From NCBI GenBank assembly GCA_016703965.1, contig JADJBB010000021.1, positions 1,550,001 to 1,614,000 on the forward strand: a stretch of DNA of 64,000 bases, in the 5' to 3' direction. The notes beneath the pieces are model-generated. The model worked only from the letters and a program-made list of their open reading frames with translations, had not been told where the DNA came from and ran no database searches. Shown here in pieces: positions 1 to 10,700 of the stretch. Made by a program: the position numbers and the translations under genes. The number at the start of each line of letters is the position of its first letter. The stretch's first letter is position 1. Origin of the DNA: Acidobacteriota bacterium (GTDB taxonomy: Bacteria > Acidobacteriota > Blastocatellia > Pyrinomonadales > Pyrinomonadaceae).

Positions 1-3000
1 AAGCAGAGCTGAACCGCCTCCGGACGTGCGCCGGCCGGTAAGTTCGGGTGTGACTGAGGCCGAACCCTGTGTTTTTATGTAGGCGCGCACATAGGTTTGT
101 TTCCCTTTGATAACCGGAATGCTATTACTCAGGTCCTGAACGCCCTGTGTAACTTCCATTCCGAGGAACTCAACTCGAGGCAATACGGGGACATTTATGT
201 TACCGCTATTGGGATGTGGGTCCGGACTCTGCTCCTGAGTACTGGAATCTGTACTTAGGGCTAGTTGCATGTTCCCTTGACTAGCCGGAAGGAACGCTGC
301 GGTTAGTATTTCGCTTGATTGCCCCGCAGCTAAGTTGCCGAGCGGACAGGTAAGAACCCCAAGGGTCTCCGTACAGCTGGGACTGCTGACCGAAACGAAA
401 AATGTTCCAGAGAATCTTTGGATTTGGATCCGAACGTTTGACGCGGATGAAGGCCCGTTATTCCTCACGCGGACCGTTATGGTCGCGTTATCTCCCAAAA
501 ATATCTGCGGAGGGAAATCTGCGATCATTTCGAGATCAACCAATCCACCCAGAACCGATACATTTGTCGTCACCGTGTTATTGCCTGTTGTGCCGGTCGG
601 CTCTGGTTCGTTTGCCGTTACAGACGCGGTGTCATGCCGGGTACCAGCGGTGAGAGCAGTGACCGTGATTCCGACGAAATCAACAGTTGCTCCATTTGCC
701 AGGTTTCCAAGACTGCAAACGTAGAGAGTTGCTCCCTCTCCATTGGTCGTTGAGGCACAACGCGGATCGGTAAGGTTTGGCACGGCCGTGGCTCCGGCCG
801 CGGTCGTGAATATGATGGTCACGTTCGTCGCCGCAGCGGGGCCGAAGTTCCTGACGGTGAAATATTGGGAATACTGATCTCCGACCCTCACTGTGTTATT
901 AAGAACGTTGGGTGAATACGCAACCGTAATTCCCAGATCCGCTCGCGGAACATCGACGATCACGGTACTCACCGAATCAGCATCGTTCCCCGGCACCGTG
1001 TCGCTCGATCCTGTGACAAAAACCTGGCCGCCAACGAGGATCGGCCCGAGGACGCGCGGCTTAACGGTTATCCTTGGGATCGTGCTGAGGGTTCCGAGCG
1101 TTACGGTACCTAGATTACAGGTGACCTTGGTGCCGCCGCTGATCGACGTGGGAATGCAGCTAAAAACGCTTGGCTCAGCTGATACAAAATCAACCCCGGT
1201 AGGCATATTGAACTCGGCCCGGGCGCCCAAAGCTGAGTCGGGGCCGTTGTTGGTCACCAACATCTGATAGACAACATTACTGTCAATAGTTGCCTGGGTC
1301 GGTCCCGTCACATCCAGTGACAGATCCGAGGAGGGCACAACGCTGGTGGTTGCAGTCGCTTCATTGTTCGTGAGATTTGTATCTTGTTGATTCGCGGTAA
1401 CGCGAGCCCTGAAATCGATAGTGCCAAGCTGCCGCGGGATCACCGCAATATCTACCCGAAGGCTATTATCGAGGCCGGTCGTCCCAAGACCATTCGGCAG
1501 CGTGCAGGTCACTACGCGATCGCCTCCAAAGGCGCAATAGGAAGGGCTCTGATTTGAAAAATCCACACTCGCCGGCAGCGGGTCGGTGGTGAGTCTCACT
1601 CCCGTGGCGGCCGCGGGCCCGGCGTTGAACAATTGAACCTGATAGAAAACTCTCTGATTAAGAACGGCGGGGTCGGGGGTATCACCGATGCTGGTAATTC
1701 GAACGTCCGCTTGAGCCGGTGGTGCAGATCCCCAGTTCGGGAATACATCGCCGGAGCCGAAGTTTGTGATGATGGCGGGTGTGGCTGCGTTGCTGCCGTC
1801 GGCGTTGACGCTGCGGAGGACGGCGTTGGTTGAGCCCTGCGAACCGCCGCGGGAGTAGGCGATCTTTGTGCCGTCGGGCGACCACGTGGGCTGCGATTTG
1901 AAGTCGACCGTGTTACTCAGCCGCGTCGGGCTCGAGCCGTCCGGATTTGCGGAATAGATCTCGGACGCGTTGAACATAGGGTAATCGCGCGTACTTATGA
2001 AAGCCACCCTGCTGCCGTCGGGCGACCATGTTGCCTCGCGGTCGTTGGTGTTTTGGCCGGATATCAGAGCGAAAGTTGGCGGATTAGCCGCTATGTCCTG
2101 ACTTGCCGGGATCGGGCCTGTGACGCACACTCCTTTAGGATCGGTGCCAAATTGGGAAGGATCGTAACAGGCTGCGACGATCCGGTTGGTCGAGCCCCAG
2201 GCGGGCTTCGAGATCGAACGCGTGCCGGTCTGGATCAAAACCTCGTTGGCTCCTTCGCTGCCTGGCGTCATGTCAACGACATAGATCTGTCCTTTTCCGT
2301 TATCGCCAACACTGTTGAAATCTCCGCGAACAAACGCCAGCCGTGTTCCATCGGGAGACCACGTGGGCGTGAATCCCTGGCGCGGAGTCGCGAGCTGACG
2401 GACGTTAGTGCCGTTGGCGTTCATCAGCATCAGGAAGCCGTCCGTTGGACCCGCCGTATTGTCCGTAAACGCTATCGTTGTCCCGTCCGGCGAGTAAGCC
2501 GGATGAAACCCGCGGCGCAGTCCGGTTGATATGCCCGAGCCCGGCGTGATCGTATAGATGCTCGATGAAGCTCGTCCGCCTTGCTGGTAGGCGATCTTTC
2601 CGTTGGTTACCGTCGCAGCGGTTATATTGACGATTCCGGCTTGATAGGTCGTGGTTAGCGGGGCACCAAGTGGGGTTGTAACACTCTGAACAGTCGGAGT
2701 ATTTCCGAAAGTTATCGTGCTCGCACCGGGTGCGGCGCCCGATGCGACATTGAATTTCAGCGTAAACATCTGGCGATTTCCGGCGGTGAAGGCCGTGGTC
2801 GAGTCTAAAAGGACGCCGACCTTGCCGATCAACGCTTGACTGGCGTTGGTCCCGACTACCGCACCGGACGGAGCGCCGCTGCCGATAGTCGCGACCGGGT
2901 TAGAAAGCTTGGTCGGGTCGAAATTTACCGAAAAAGAGATCCCGGCCTCATCACCGAGCGAGTTCAGCTCGAACGAAACATCAACTTGCGGCCCGGTGCC

Positions 3001-4064
3001 TGACACATCGACAGCGCGGATAACCCGGCTATTTACAGCTCCGGCCGCCCAGTGCAAACGGTTGTAGATGAAGCCGCTGGTCTGAACGGATGGCGGGTTT
3101 CCGCCATCGCTCCCGTTTGGGTTTACTTTTTTGAGAACGAAGTCGTGCTCGAACGCGATCGCGGTACCGTCGGGAGCCCAAGTAGGCGAAGCTTTGGATC
3201 CCGCAATATTGGTAACGCGAGTCTGGCTGCCGCCGTTCGCGTCCATCGTGTAAATTTCCGAACCGCCGCCGCTCGGATAATCCCGTACGCTATTAAAAGC
3301 GATCTTAGTAGCATCGGGTGACCAGACAGGCTCGACGTCGAATGTCTGCACACCCGGCAGCCTAGTCGGAAGTGGCGAACCCGTCGCGATCTGTGAAGTG
3401 GGCGGTACCGGCCCGAGCTTAGCAATGCCGAATACGCCGTCACGGCTCCACCATACCAGGAAATTATTCACGCCCCAGTGCGGTGCCTGGGCGTTTCGCG
3501 TATTTGGAATCTTTACTGGATTCGTTCCTACAAATCCGGGAGTCAAGTCCATCACCCAAATCTCACCGCTTCCACCGCTGCCGCCCGAATCGTTGCCGAC
3601 AACGTACGCAAGTCGGTTTCCGTCCGGCGACCAGGCGGGAGTGAAACCGGCTGCTGGATTCGGCAACGCACGCCTGTTTGTGCCGTCCGGGTTCATGAGC
3701 ATTATCGGCCCACCGTTCGCAACCGCCCCTGCGGTGTTATCGACAAATGCCACTTTAGTTCCGTCGGGGGAAACTGCTGGCTGAAAACCTCGGCCCAGAT
3801 TTGTCCCCGCGCCGCCAGGGTTACCGCCCGGTAGAAAAGAAATGATGCTGGAACTAGCATTCTGGCCGTCGGAATAAAAAATTCTGCCGTTTGGTGCGGT
3901 TGGCGATAGAACGGCGTCGTCCGCCGGCTGCAGTACAGTGCCGGCACTCGACGCGGCGATATGCAGCCAACTGACCGGTATCGCAAACGCGGCGAGACAG
4001 ATGATCCCGGCTGCTAAGGTGTAAATAAGGATGGTTTTGTGGCTTCTTATGTGTTTGAGCATTT
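1..4064 (-). CDS. Giant exported beta-propeller/DUF11 surface protein, copy 1 (3' end outside window)
   Basis: Open from the ATG at 4064 to the window edge, so the C-terminus is missing. The start is fixed by GGAGG at 4076-4080, and the N-terminus (MLKHIRSHKT, then a hydrophobic stretch) is a signal peptide or membrane anchor. Next come PD40/TolB-like propeller blades (repeated WSPDG-type motifs), a cohesin-like beta domain (around VIRAVDVSG), a second propeller, and a run of DUF11-type beta-sandwich repeats (SxNNxATxT endings). The last visible residues (VEFLGMEVTQGVQDL) begin another domain common in such proteins. It is a paralogue of the gene at 4743-11177, sharing order of domains up to the DUF11 region and long near-identical DNA. 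Probably an extracellular or cell-surface protein; substrate unknown. Family assignment is by motif recognition only. Confidence 0.85.
1730..2632. repeat. Near-identical ~0.9 kb block shared with 8808-9714 (copy 1)
   Basis: This block encodes the second propeller of the first giant protein. It matches 8808-9714 with runs of about 80 identical bases (for example around 1826-1905 versus 8908-8987). The flanking first propeller is clearly more diverged between the two genes. The mosaic pattern suggests gene conversion after duplication. Confidence 0.75.
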
Positions 4065-4171
4065 TCTGATGGTCCTCCGCTTTTAACCGCTTTTAATGAT
4101 ACATGCGACAGATCTCAAAAAATAAGCTCAAGTTTTGAAAAAAAAATTGTAAATAACAGAGGGAAGGATTA

Positions 4172-4345
4172 TCACGCCGGTTTGCCGTCGGATAACAGAT
4201 CTTCAAGTCGTTGTTTTTCGATGCCATAAAACGATTTGATCTCGGCGATCTGCTGTTCAAATTGCTCGGGTTCCGCTGGCTTTTTCAAGCGGGTGCCGAC
4301 GAGCATGTTGTTTTTCGGCGTGTGTAAATGACCTCCTGAAAACAT
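4172..4345 (-). pseudogene. Duplicated 3' remnant of the methyltransferase gene at 11253-12434
   Basis: A 57-codon frame whose residues from about 8 onward (HTPKNNMLVGTRLKKP, then EQFEQQIAEIK) match the last ~50 residues of the methyltransferase at 11253-12434 almost perfectly. The catalytic domain is absent. The first seven codons (MFSGGHL) have no counterpart, so the duplication breakpoint lies near 4325. The remnant sits upstream of the first giant gene exactly as the intact methyltransferase sits upstream of the second, which shows that both giant genes came from one duplication that began inside the methyltransferase gene. It has an ATG and in-frame stop (4172-4174), but a functional product is unlikely. 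Confidence 0.85.
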
Positions 4346-4387
4346 TTCCGTTCAAAATATCACGATCTATATCAAGCAAAAATAAAT

Positions 4388-4416
4388 GGACACGGCCAAC
4401 GATATTGACCGTGTCC
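4388..4416 (-). terminator. Rho-independent terminator after the second giant gene
   Basis: Perfect 8-bp stem GGACACGG/CCGTGTCC around a 13-nt loop. On the minus strand it is followed by ATTTATTTTT. It lies about 30 nt downstream of the stop of the C-terminal fragment at 4448. Confidence 0.8.
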
Positions 4417-4447
4417 AAACGTTAAAACCAGATCAGCCCTCAAGATC

Positions 4448-4742
4448 TCATTCGAGGCCGACAAAATCGGGAAGCGTTATATCGCCAACGATCTGCAGGA
4501 TTCGGGGCGTGAAGCGATAGCGTCTCGATCCGATCGAGAATGTTAACGTTTCTCCGCTCGGTACATTCGTAAACGAGAATATGCCAAACGAACTCGTCGT
4601 AGTCGTTCGGCGAACACCCTGAGCATCTATGATCGAAACCCGTGCGTTCCGCAGAGCTATTCCAGACGGGGTTACCACTCTGCCTGAAACGGTAACGCCT
4701 GCGGCGAGTTTGGTGATGAAAACGTCGGTCTCGCCGCCGCCG
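4448..4742 (-). pseudogene. Frameshifted C-terminal continuation of the 4743-11177 gene (regulatory-like beta domain)
   Basis: The giant gene stops at 4743 in the middle of an SBBP repeat. In the next frame, with no intervening stop, the repeat continues (FQPTNGGGETDVFITKL) and then runs into a roughly 80-residue CarboxypepD-regulatory-like domain (VSGRVVTPSG through LPDFVGLE) ending at 4448. The same C-terminal domain closes the metalloprotease at 29603 (ending DLDFIGLE). So this segment belongs to the upstream gene and was separated by a net one-base insertion or two-base deletion near 4757-4768. It could alternatively start at GTG 4678 and be translated alone, but it has no ribosome site. 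True mutation versus assembly error cannot be told here. Confidence 0.8.
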
Positions 4743-7700
4743 TTAGTTGGTTGGAAGGCCTATTGTCGGAAAATTGGCAGACGCCGTTCTGCCGAAAACA
4801 TAACTGCTCCCGACCGCGTCGACCGCGATATCAAAACCGGTATCATACCCGCCGCCGCCAAGATAGGTGGAGTATGTGAGCGCGGAGCCGGCCGGGTTCA
4901 ACCTCGACACGAAGGCATCAAACAGACCGCCGCCGTAGATTGCCTGAGACGGTTCGGCCAGCGGGAAGTTCGTGGAGCTGGTGAAACCTGTCAGGTAGGC
5001 ATCGCCAGCCGGGCTTATAGCGATTCCCGTTGCTCCATCGTCTCCGCTGCCGCCGAGAAAGGTGGAATACGTTACCGCCCCCGATGGGGCGAATTTGCTT
5101 ACAAAAGCATCGCTGGCGCCGCCTAAAGTTGGCTGCAACGCTGCGGTTGTAGGGAAGTCCGCCGACAAAGTGTGACCCGCTAAATAGGCGTTCCCTGAGC
5201 CATCGACGGCGATACGATAGCCTCGATCCTCGTCCGAGCCGCCGCGATAAGTCGAGTAGACCAGCGCGCTGCCGGTTGGATTCAGTTTTGTAACAAACGC
5301 ATCGAAGGAACCGCCGCGGTATGTTCCCTGCACCGGATTTGCCGTTGGAAAATTTGTCGAGTATGTGACGCCGGTTACGTAGGCGTTACCGGTGGTGTCA
5401 ACGGCGATGCCCGTTACCCCATCGTTCCCGCTGCCGCCGAGGTAGGTCGAATATAAGATCTGGCCTCCATCGGGGCTGAACTTCGTCACGAATCCATCGG
5501 CAAGGTCGCCGCCATATTGTGACTGGAAGGCATTAAGTTTCGGAAAGTCCGGCGATGACGCGACGCCAGCGACATAAGCATTACCGGCGGCGTCCACGGC
5601 GATACAACTGCCCTGTTCACCGACGGTACCGCCGAAATAGGTCGAATAGATCAGTTGAGAACCGGTCGGATCCAGTTTCGCCACAAATGCGTTGAATAGC
5701 CCCGTGCGGCCCGGTTGTAAGGCGTTGGCAGTTGGAAAGTTCGTAGATCCGGTAAATCCGGTAATGTAGGCATTGCCGGCCACATCGACGGCAATATCGC
5801 TGCCATTGTCCTGGCCGCTGCCGCCGATATAAGTTGAATACACAAGAGCTGTACCCGCGGGATTCAGTTTCGAGACGAAGATATCCTGCGGATTCCCCCC
5901 ATAAGTCGTTTGCATTGCACCGGCTAACGGGAAATTGGTCGAATCGGTATAGCCGATCACGTAGGCATTGCCCGCGGAGTCGACGGTTATGCTGTTGGCA
6001 CTGTCATCGCCGCTGCCGCCTAAGTATGTCGAGTAAACCAGCACCGGGTCGATCACGAGCGGTCGCTTCGTATCGTATGCCCCGACCTCAAACCCGACAG
6101 TCGCCGACCCTGGACCTTGCACTTCGGGGTTTGAACTTTGCGTCAGAATGTAGCGGCTGGTTATCTCCTGTCTTACTCCGCCTTTTTCCTGATACGTTAC
6201 GGGCGCACGCATTCGCACCTCACGGCCATCAGTGTGGAGCAGGAGATCTCCCGAATCGCTAAGTTCGACCTTATCGGCCCCGGAGAATCCCATTGCGATC
6301 TGTCTCGGATCGGCGCCGGGTGCTACTTTGAAGTCATATTCGAGCTGTTGCTGATTGCCGTAATAGACCAGGTCCACGCCCTTGTAGATCTGCTTGTATT
6401 CAACGGCGGAGTAATTCGCTATTCCGGTTTGCCAGTTGGCCGGGTCATTGCCGATAAAGTAGTTGCTTTTAACGGACATCTCGCCGATTGCGTCAACACG
6501 GGGTGCGCGGTTGGCACCCTTTAGCCCCATACGAAGCGTCGTTGACGAAGCTGAGGCTCGTGAACTGGAAAGATCAGCGACCACCTTGCTGAGTTCGGCC
6601 TTGCCGTTAACTCTCGGCTGCTCTCCCATTGCAATGACGGCCTCGTCGCGGGTTAGGTACAGGCTATAGCCGATCCCGCGTGAGAGGTATTTGACCTGCG
6701 GGTCGATCTGGCCCCGATTCGCCTCGAAGCTAAGGGGGATCTGACCATAAGCATCGCCGGTGAGGGGCGGTCGGGATGGCGTCGATCTATCACCACGCGC
6801 TATTTCCGCAACGGTGGGCGACGAGCCAAATGGGTTGAGGTACTGCACTGCCGCACCAAAGTTTAAGGTCGATAAGGCTCCGAGCACTCGTGTCAGCCTT
6901 CCACCTTCGTCCGGCAACGCCCGCTTGTCACCGTGGGCAATTCGAATGCCGAACTCCGCGTGGACCTGCGGGTCGCGGATGTCGCGTCGAGCATTGTCTA
7001 TTTTTTGACGTAGTTGAGCGCTGGCCTCAGATGCGAGCGACGCCAACAACTCGTCAATATCGTCCAGTTCGGCGTCATTAACGACGGTGGCTTCCAAGGC
7101 CGTTTGATCGGCCGTTTCACCACGCTGTTTTAGATCGGCCTTAGCTTGTTCGCGAGTAAGCACGGAGCCCACGACCGGCTGGTATCTTAAAAGCGCTTCC
7201 TTGGAGCGGTAAAACAGCCTTGGGTTGAAGACAAGCATCCTGGTTATCTCACCTGCGTACTCGTAATAATCCTGTGTATACTGCTGGCCGCGTGCGGTTT
7301 TAGAAAGGACCTGGTCGCGAAACGCTCGTGTTTCGTCGAGGTTTAACATGCCTTTCTGAACGGGCGAGTCTTCACTTGCTGAAGATAAGGCCGTTTGATT
7401 CATGTTATTCTGCGGACAGTCTGAGCCGTCTGTTTGAGAGATCGAATGTGCGATCTCCTTAATTATTATACTACCCACGCGCCAGGCGTGGTATTGGCCG
7501 TCATTGGGGGTTATCGTATATCGGACAACGCCGGTTCCGGTGCCGCTGCTCGGTCCAACGATGGTTAGCCATGATAGCGGATTGGATTCTTCCGCTGTCC
7601 AGGTGCACCCGGCGGGAGCAATCACATCAAAGGTGCCTTCACCACCCGGAATGTCGAAGAACGCTGTCTTTGGCGAGATCTTGTATGTGCAGCTTCCATC

Positions 7701-10700
7701 GGTTGTAAGTTGATCTACAAAGACCCTCGACGCTAAACGGTCGGCGCCTGTATCGATCAGCATGACCTCGCCACTCCTTGTGAATCCGGAAGTATTCGCG
7801 GCAACACCAAATGTGAAGCTTCCGGTCCCGCTGCCGTTCGAACCGGAGACTACGGTTAGAAAATCTCCGCCGAATGACGGGTTGGTCTGAACACGCCACG
7901 GACACGGCGGTCCGCTTGATGTTTGAGTTACGTTAACAGTTGCGGTGTTGGAGCTCGCTCCAAACGATATGTCCGCGGGGTCGATATTGAACGTACACGG
8001 AGGGGCTGGCGGACCATTGATATGCGTCGTAGCCGATTGTGAATTATCACTGATCGTGGACGGGCTTTCCGGCACAGCCGAGCTGATCGTCACCGGGACT
8101 ACGATCGTCCCTGCCGTGTCGGCGACAAATGGGACCGACACGCTCCTGATCGCACCCGGATCCAGATTCGCTGTTGGACATTCGATCTTCCGATCTGAAC
8201 CCACCGTGCACGGGTAATATCCCGGCCGCAAATGTACGTTTGTCGGAATCGGACCAAATACAAGTTTTACGCCTGTTGCGGGAGTGGTCGTAGAGTTGTT
8301 CCGCGCCTGGACCGTGTATGAATATGTGTCGCCTACGGTGACTGGGTCGATAGCTACGACGTTCAAGACCGCGAGGTCCACCGGGAGCAAAATGGCTGTT
8401 GTCTCGGTTCGGCTGTTGTTAGAGGTCGTCGGATCGGTTTCGTTCGCCGAAACCGTCGCTCTTACGGAGATAAAGCCCTCCTGCTCGGCTATAAAGGTGA
8501 CGCTCGGCGAACTCACTGCACCTGCCGCGATATTACCGAATGTGCAAGTTACCCTACGATCGGCTGCCATGCTGCAATTCAACATGATGGGATGAACTCG
8601 TATATTGGTAGGAATCGGATCGAAAACGATCTTTACACCCGTAGCCGCAGTGATACTCAGATTGCGAAGCGAGAACTGGTAATTGTAGTTGCTACCGACC
8701 GCAACCGGATCAGAATCGTCGTTCATCGAGTCCATCGACAAATCTATACCAGCAGGCGTCGGTGTCGGCGTCGGTGTCGGCGTTGGCGTTGGAGTCGTTG
8801 AAAGGGCTCCCCAGTTCGGGAATACGTCGCCGGAGCCGAAGTTTGTGATGATGGCGGGAGTGGTTGGGTTGCTGCCGTCGGCGTTGACGCTGCGTAGGAC
8901 GGCGTTGGTTGAGCCCTGCGAACCGCCGCGGGAGTAGGCGATCTTTGTGCCGTCGGGCGACCACGTGGGCTGCGATTTGAAGTCGACAGTGTTACTCAGC
9001 CGCGTCGGGCTCGAGCCGTCCGGATTTGCGGAATAGATCTCGGACGCGTTGAACATAGGGTAATCGCGCGTACTTATGAAGGCTACCCGACTACCGTTAG
9101 GAGACCAAGTTGCCTCGCGGTCGTTGGTATTCTGCCCGGAGATCAGGGTAAACGTCGGCGGATTAGCCGGTATGTCTTGGGATGGCGGAATCGGGCCCGT
9201 GACGCACACTCCTTTAGGATCGGTACCGCTGGTTCCAAACGGATCGTAGCAAGCGGCAACGATACGGTTTGTCGCGCCCCACGACGGCTTCGAGATCGAC
9301 CGGGTTCCCGTCGGGATCAAAACTTCGCTCCCGCCTTCGTTGCCTTGGGTCATGTCAATGATATAGAGCTGTCCCTTGCCGTTATCGCCGACACTATTGA
9401 AATCTCCGCGAATAAACGCTAGTCGCGATCCGTCGGGTGACCACGTAGGCGTGAAGCCCTGGCGCGGAGTCGCGAGCTGACGGACGTTAGTGCCGTTGGC
9501 GTTCATCAGCATCAGGAAGCCGTCAGTTGGACCCGCCGTATTGTCCGTAAACGCTATTGTTGTCCCGTCCGGCGAGTAAGCCGGATGAAAACCGCGGCGC
9601 AGTCCCGTAGATATGCCCGAGCCCGGCGTGATCGTATAGATGCTCGATGAAGCCCGTCCGCCTTGCTGATAAGCGATCTTGCCGTTCGTCACCGTCGCAG
9701 CGGTTATATTGACGTTGCCAGGAGTATAGGTTGTCGGAAGCAGAGCACCGAGTGCGCTTGTGACTGACTGAGCAGTTGGTGTATTCCCGAAAGTGATGGC
9801 AGAGGCGCCCGCCGTCGCGCTCGATGCCACATTAAATCTCAGGGTAAACATTTGGCGATTTCCGGCTGTGAAGGCGGTTGCCGAATCGACCAGAACGCCG
9901 ACCCTGCCGCTCGCAGCCTCGCTGATATTGGTCCCGACCTGCGCTCCGGACGGGGCTCCACTGCCGATGGTCGCGACTGGGTTAGAAAGCTTAGTCGGCT
10001 CGAAATTTACCGTGAAAGATGCAGCGGCTTCGTCACCGAGCGAGTTTAGCTCGAACGAAACGACAACCTGCTGCCCGGCAGTGCCTGACACATCGACGGC
10101 GCGGATCACGCGGCTGTTGGCAGTGCCTGGTGCCCAGTCGACATCAAAATCGATGGCCGCGTTGTTCGTGATATTGCCGCCCACCGGCGGTTCGATCGGG
10201 GCTCCGGTAACTGCATTAATGACGATGATCTCAAAATTACTCCTAAAGCTGACGTAGGCGATCTTCGTGCCGTCGGGCGACCACACCGGACTCGAGTCCT
10301 GGAATCCGTTGGGCGATGGTCCATCGTTTGTCAATCGCGTGACTGTTCCCGGGTTGGGGTCCATTGCCATCGTGTATATCTCTCCCAGAGCCCCGGTTTG
10401 ATAGCGGTCGCTCTGAAACACCAGTTTGGTGCCGTCGGGTGACCATGCTGGGTCGGAATCAGTTGCCGGATTATTTGTAACGTTGATCTGGGCCGCGGTT
10501 TGGAAAGTTTGGCCGGCGGTTGGGGCAATTACGTAGATCTCTGAATTTCCGTCGCGAGAAGTCCGGAATGCAATACGTCCGTCAGGGAATGCGGGCGTCA
10601 CGATACTCCAGGCCGGCAGCACATTATTGTGGCTCGTTGAAGTATTGAGCGGGATTTCGGTGCCACCATTGGCACTGATGATAAAAAGCTCGTTATGTGG

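Noticed and set aside
335..724. Open frames on the plus strand opposite the giant genes (also 893-1267, 2053-2529, 9793-10257 and others)
   Set aside because: They are antisense shadows of the propeller and DUF11 coding sequence, with no domain, no ribosome site and repeated composition.
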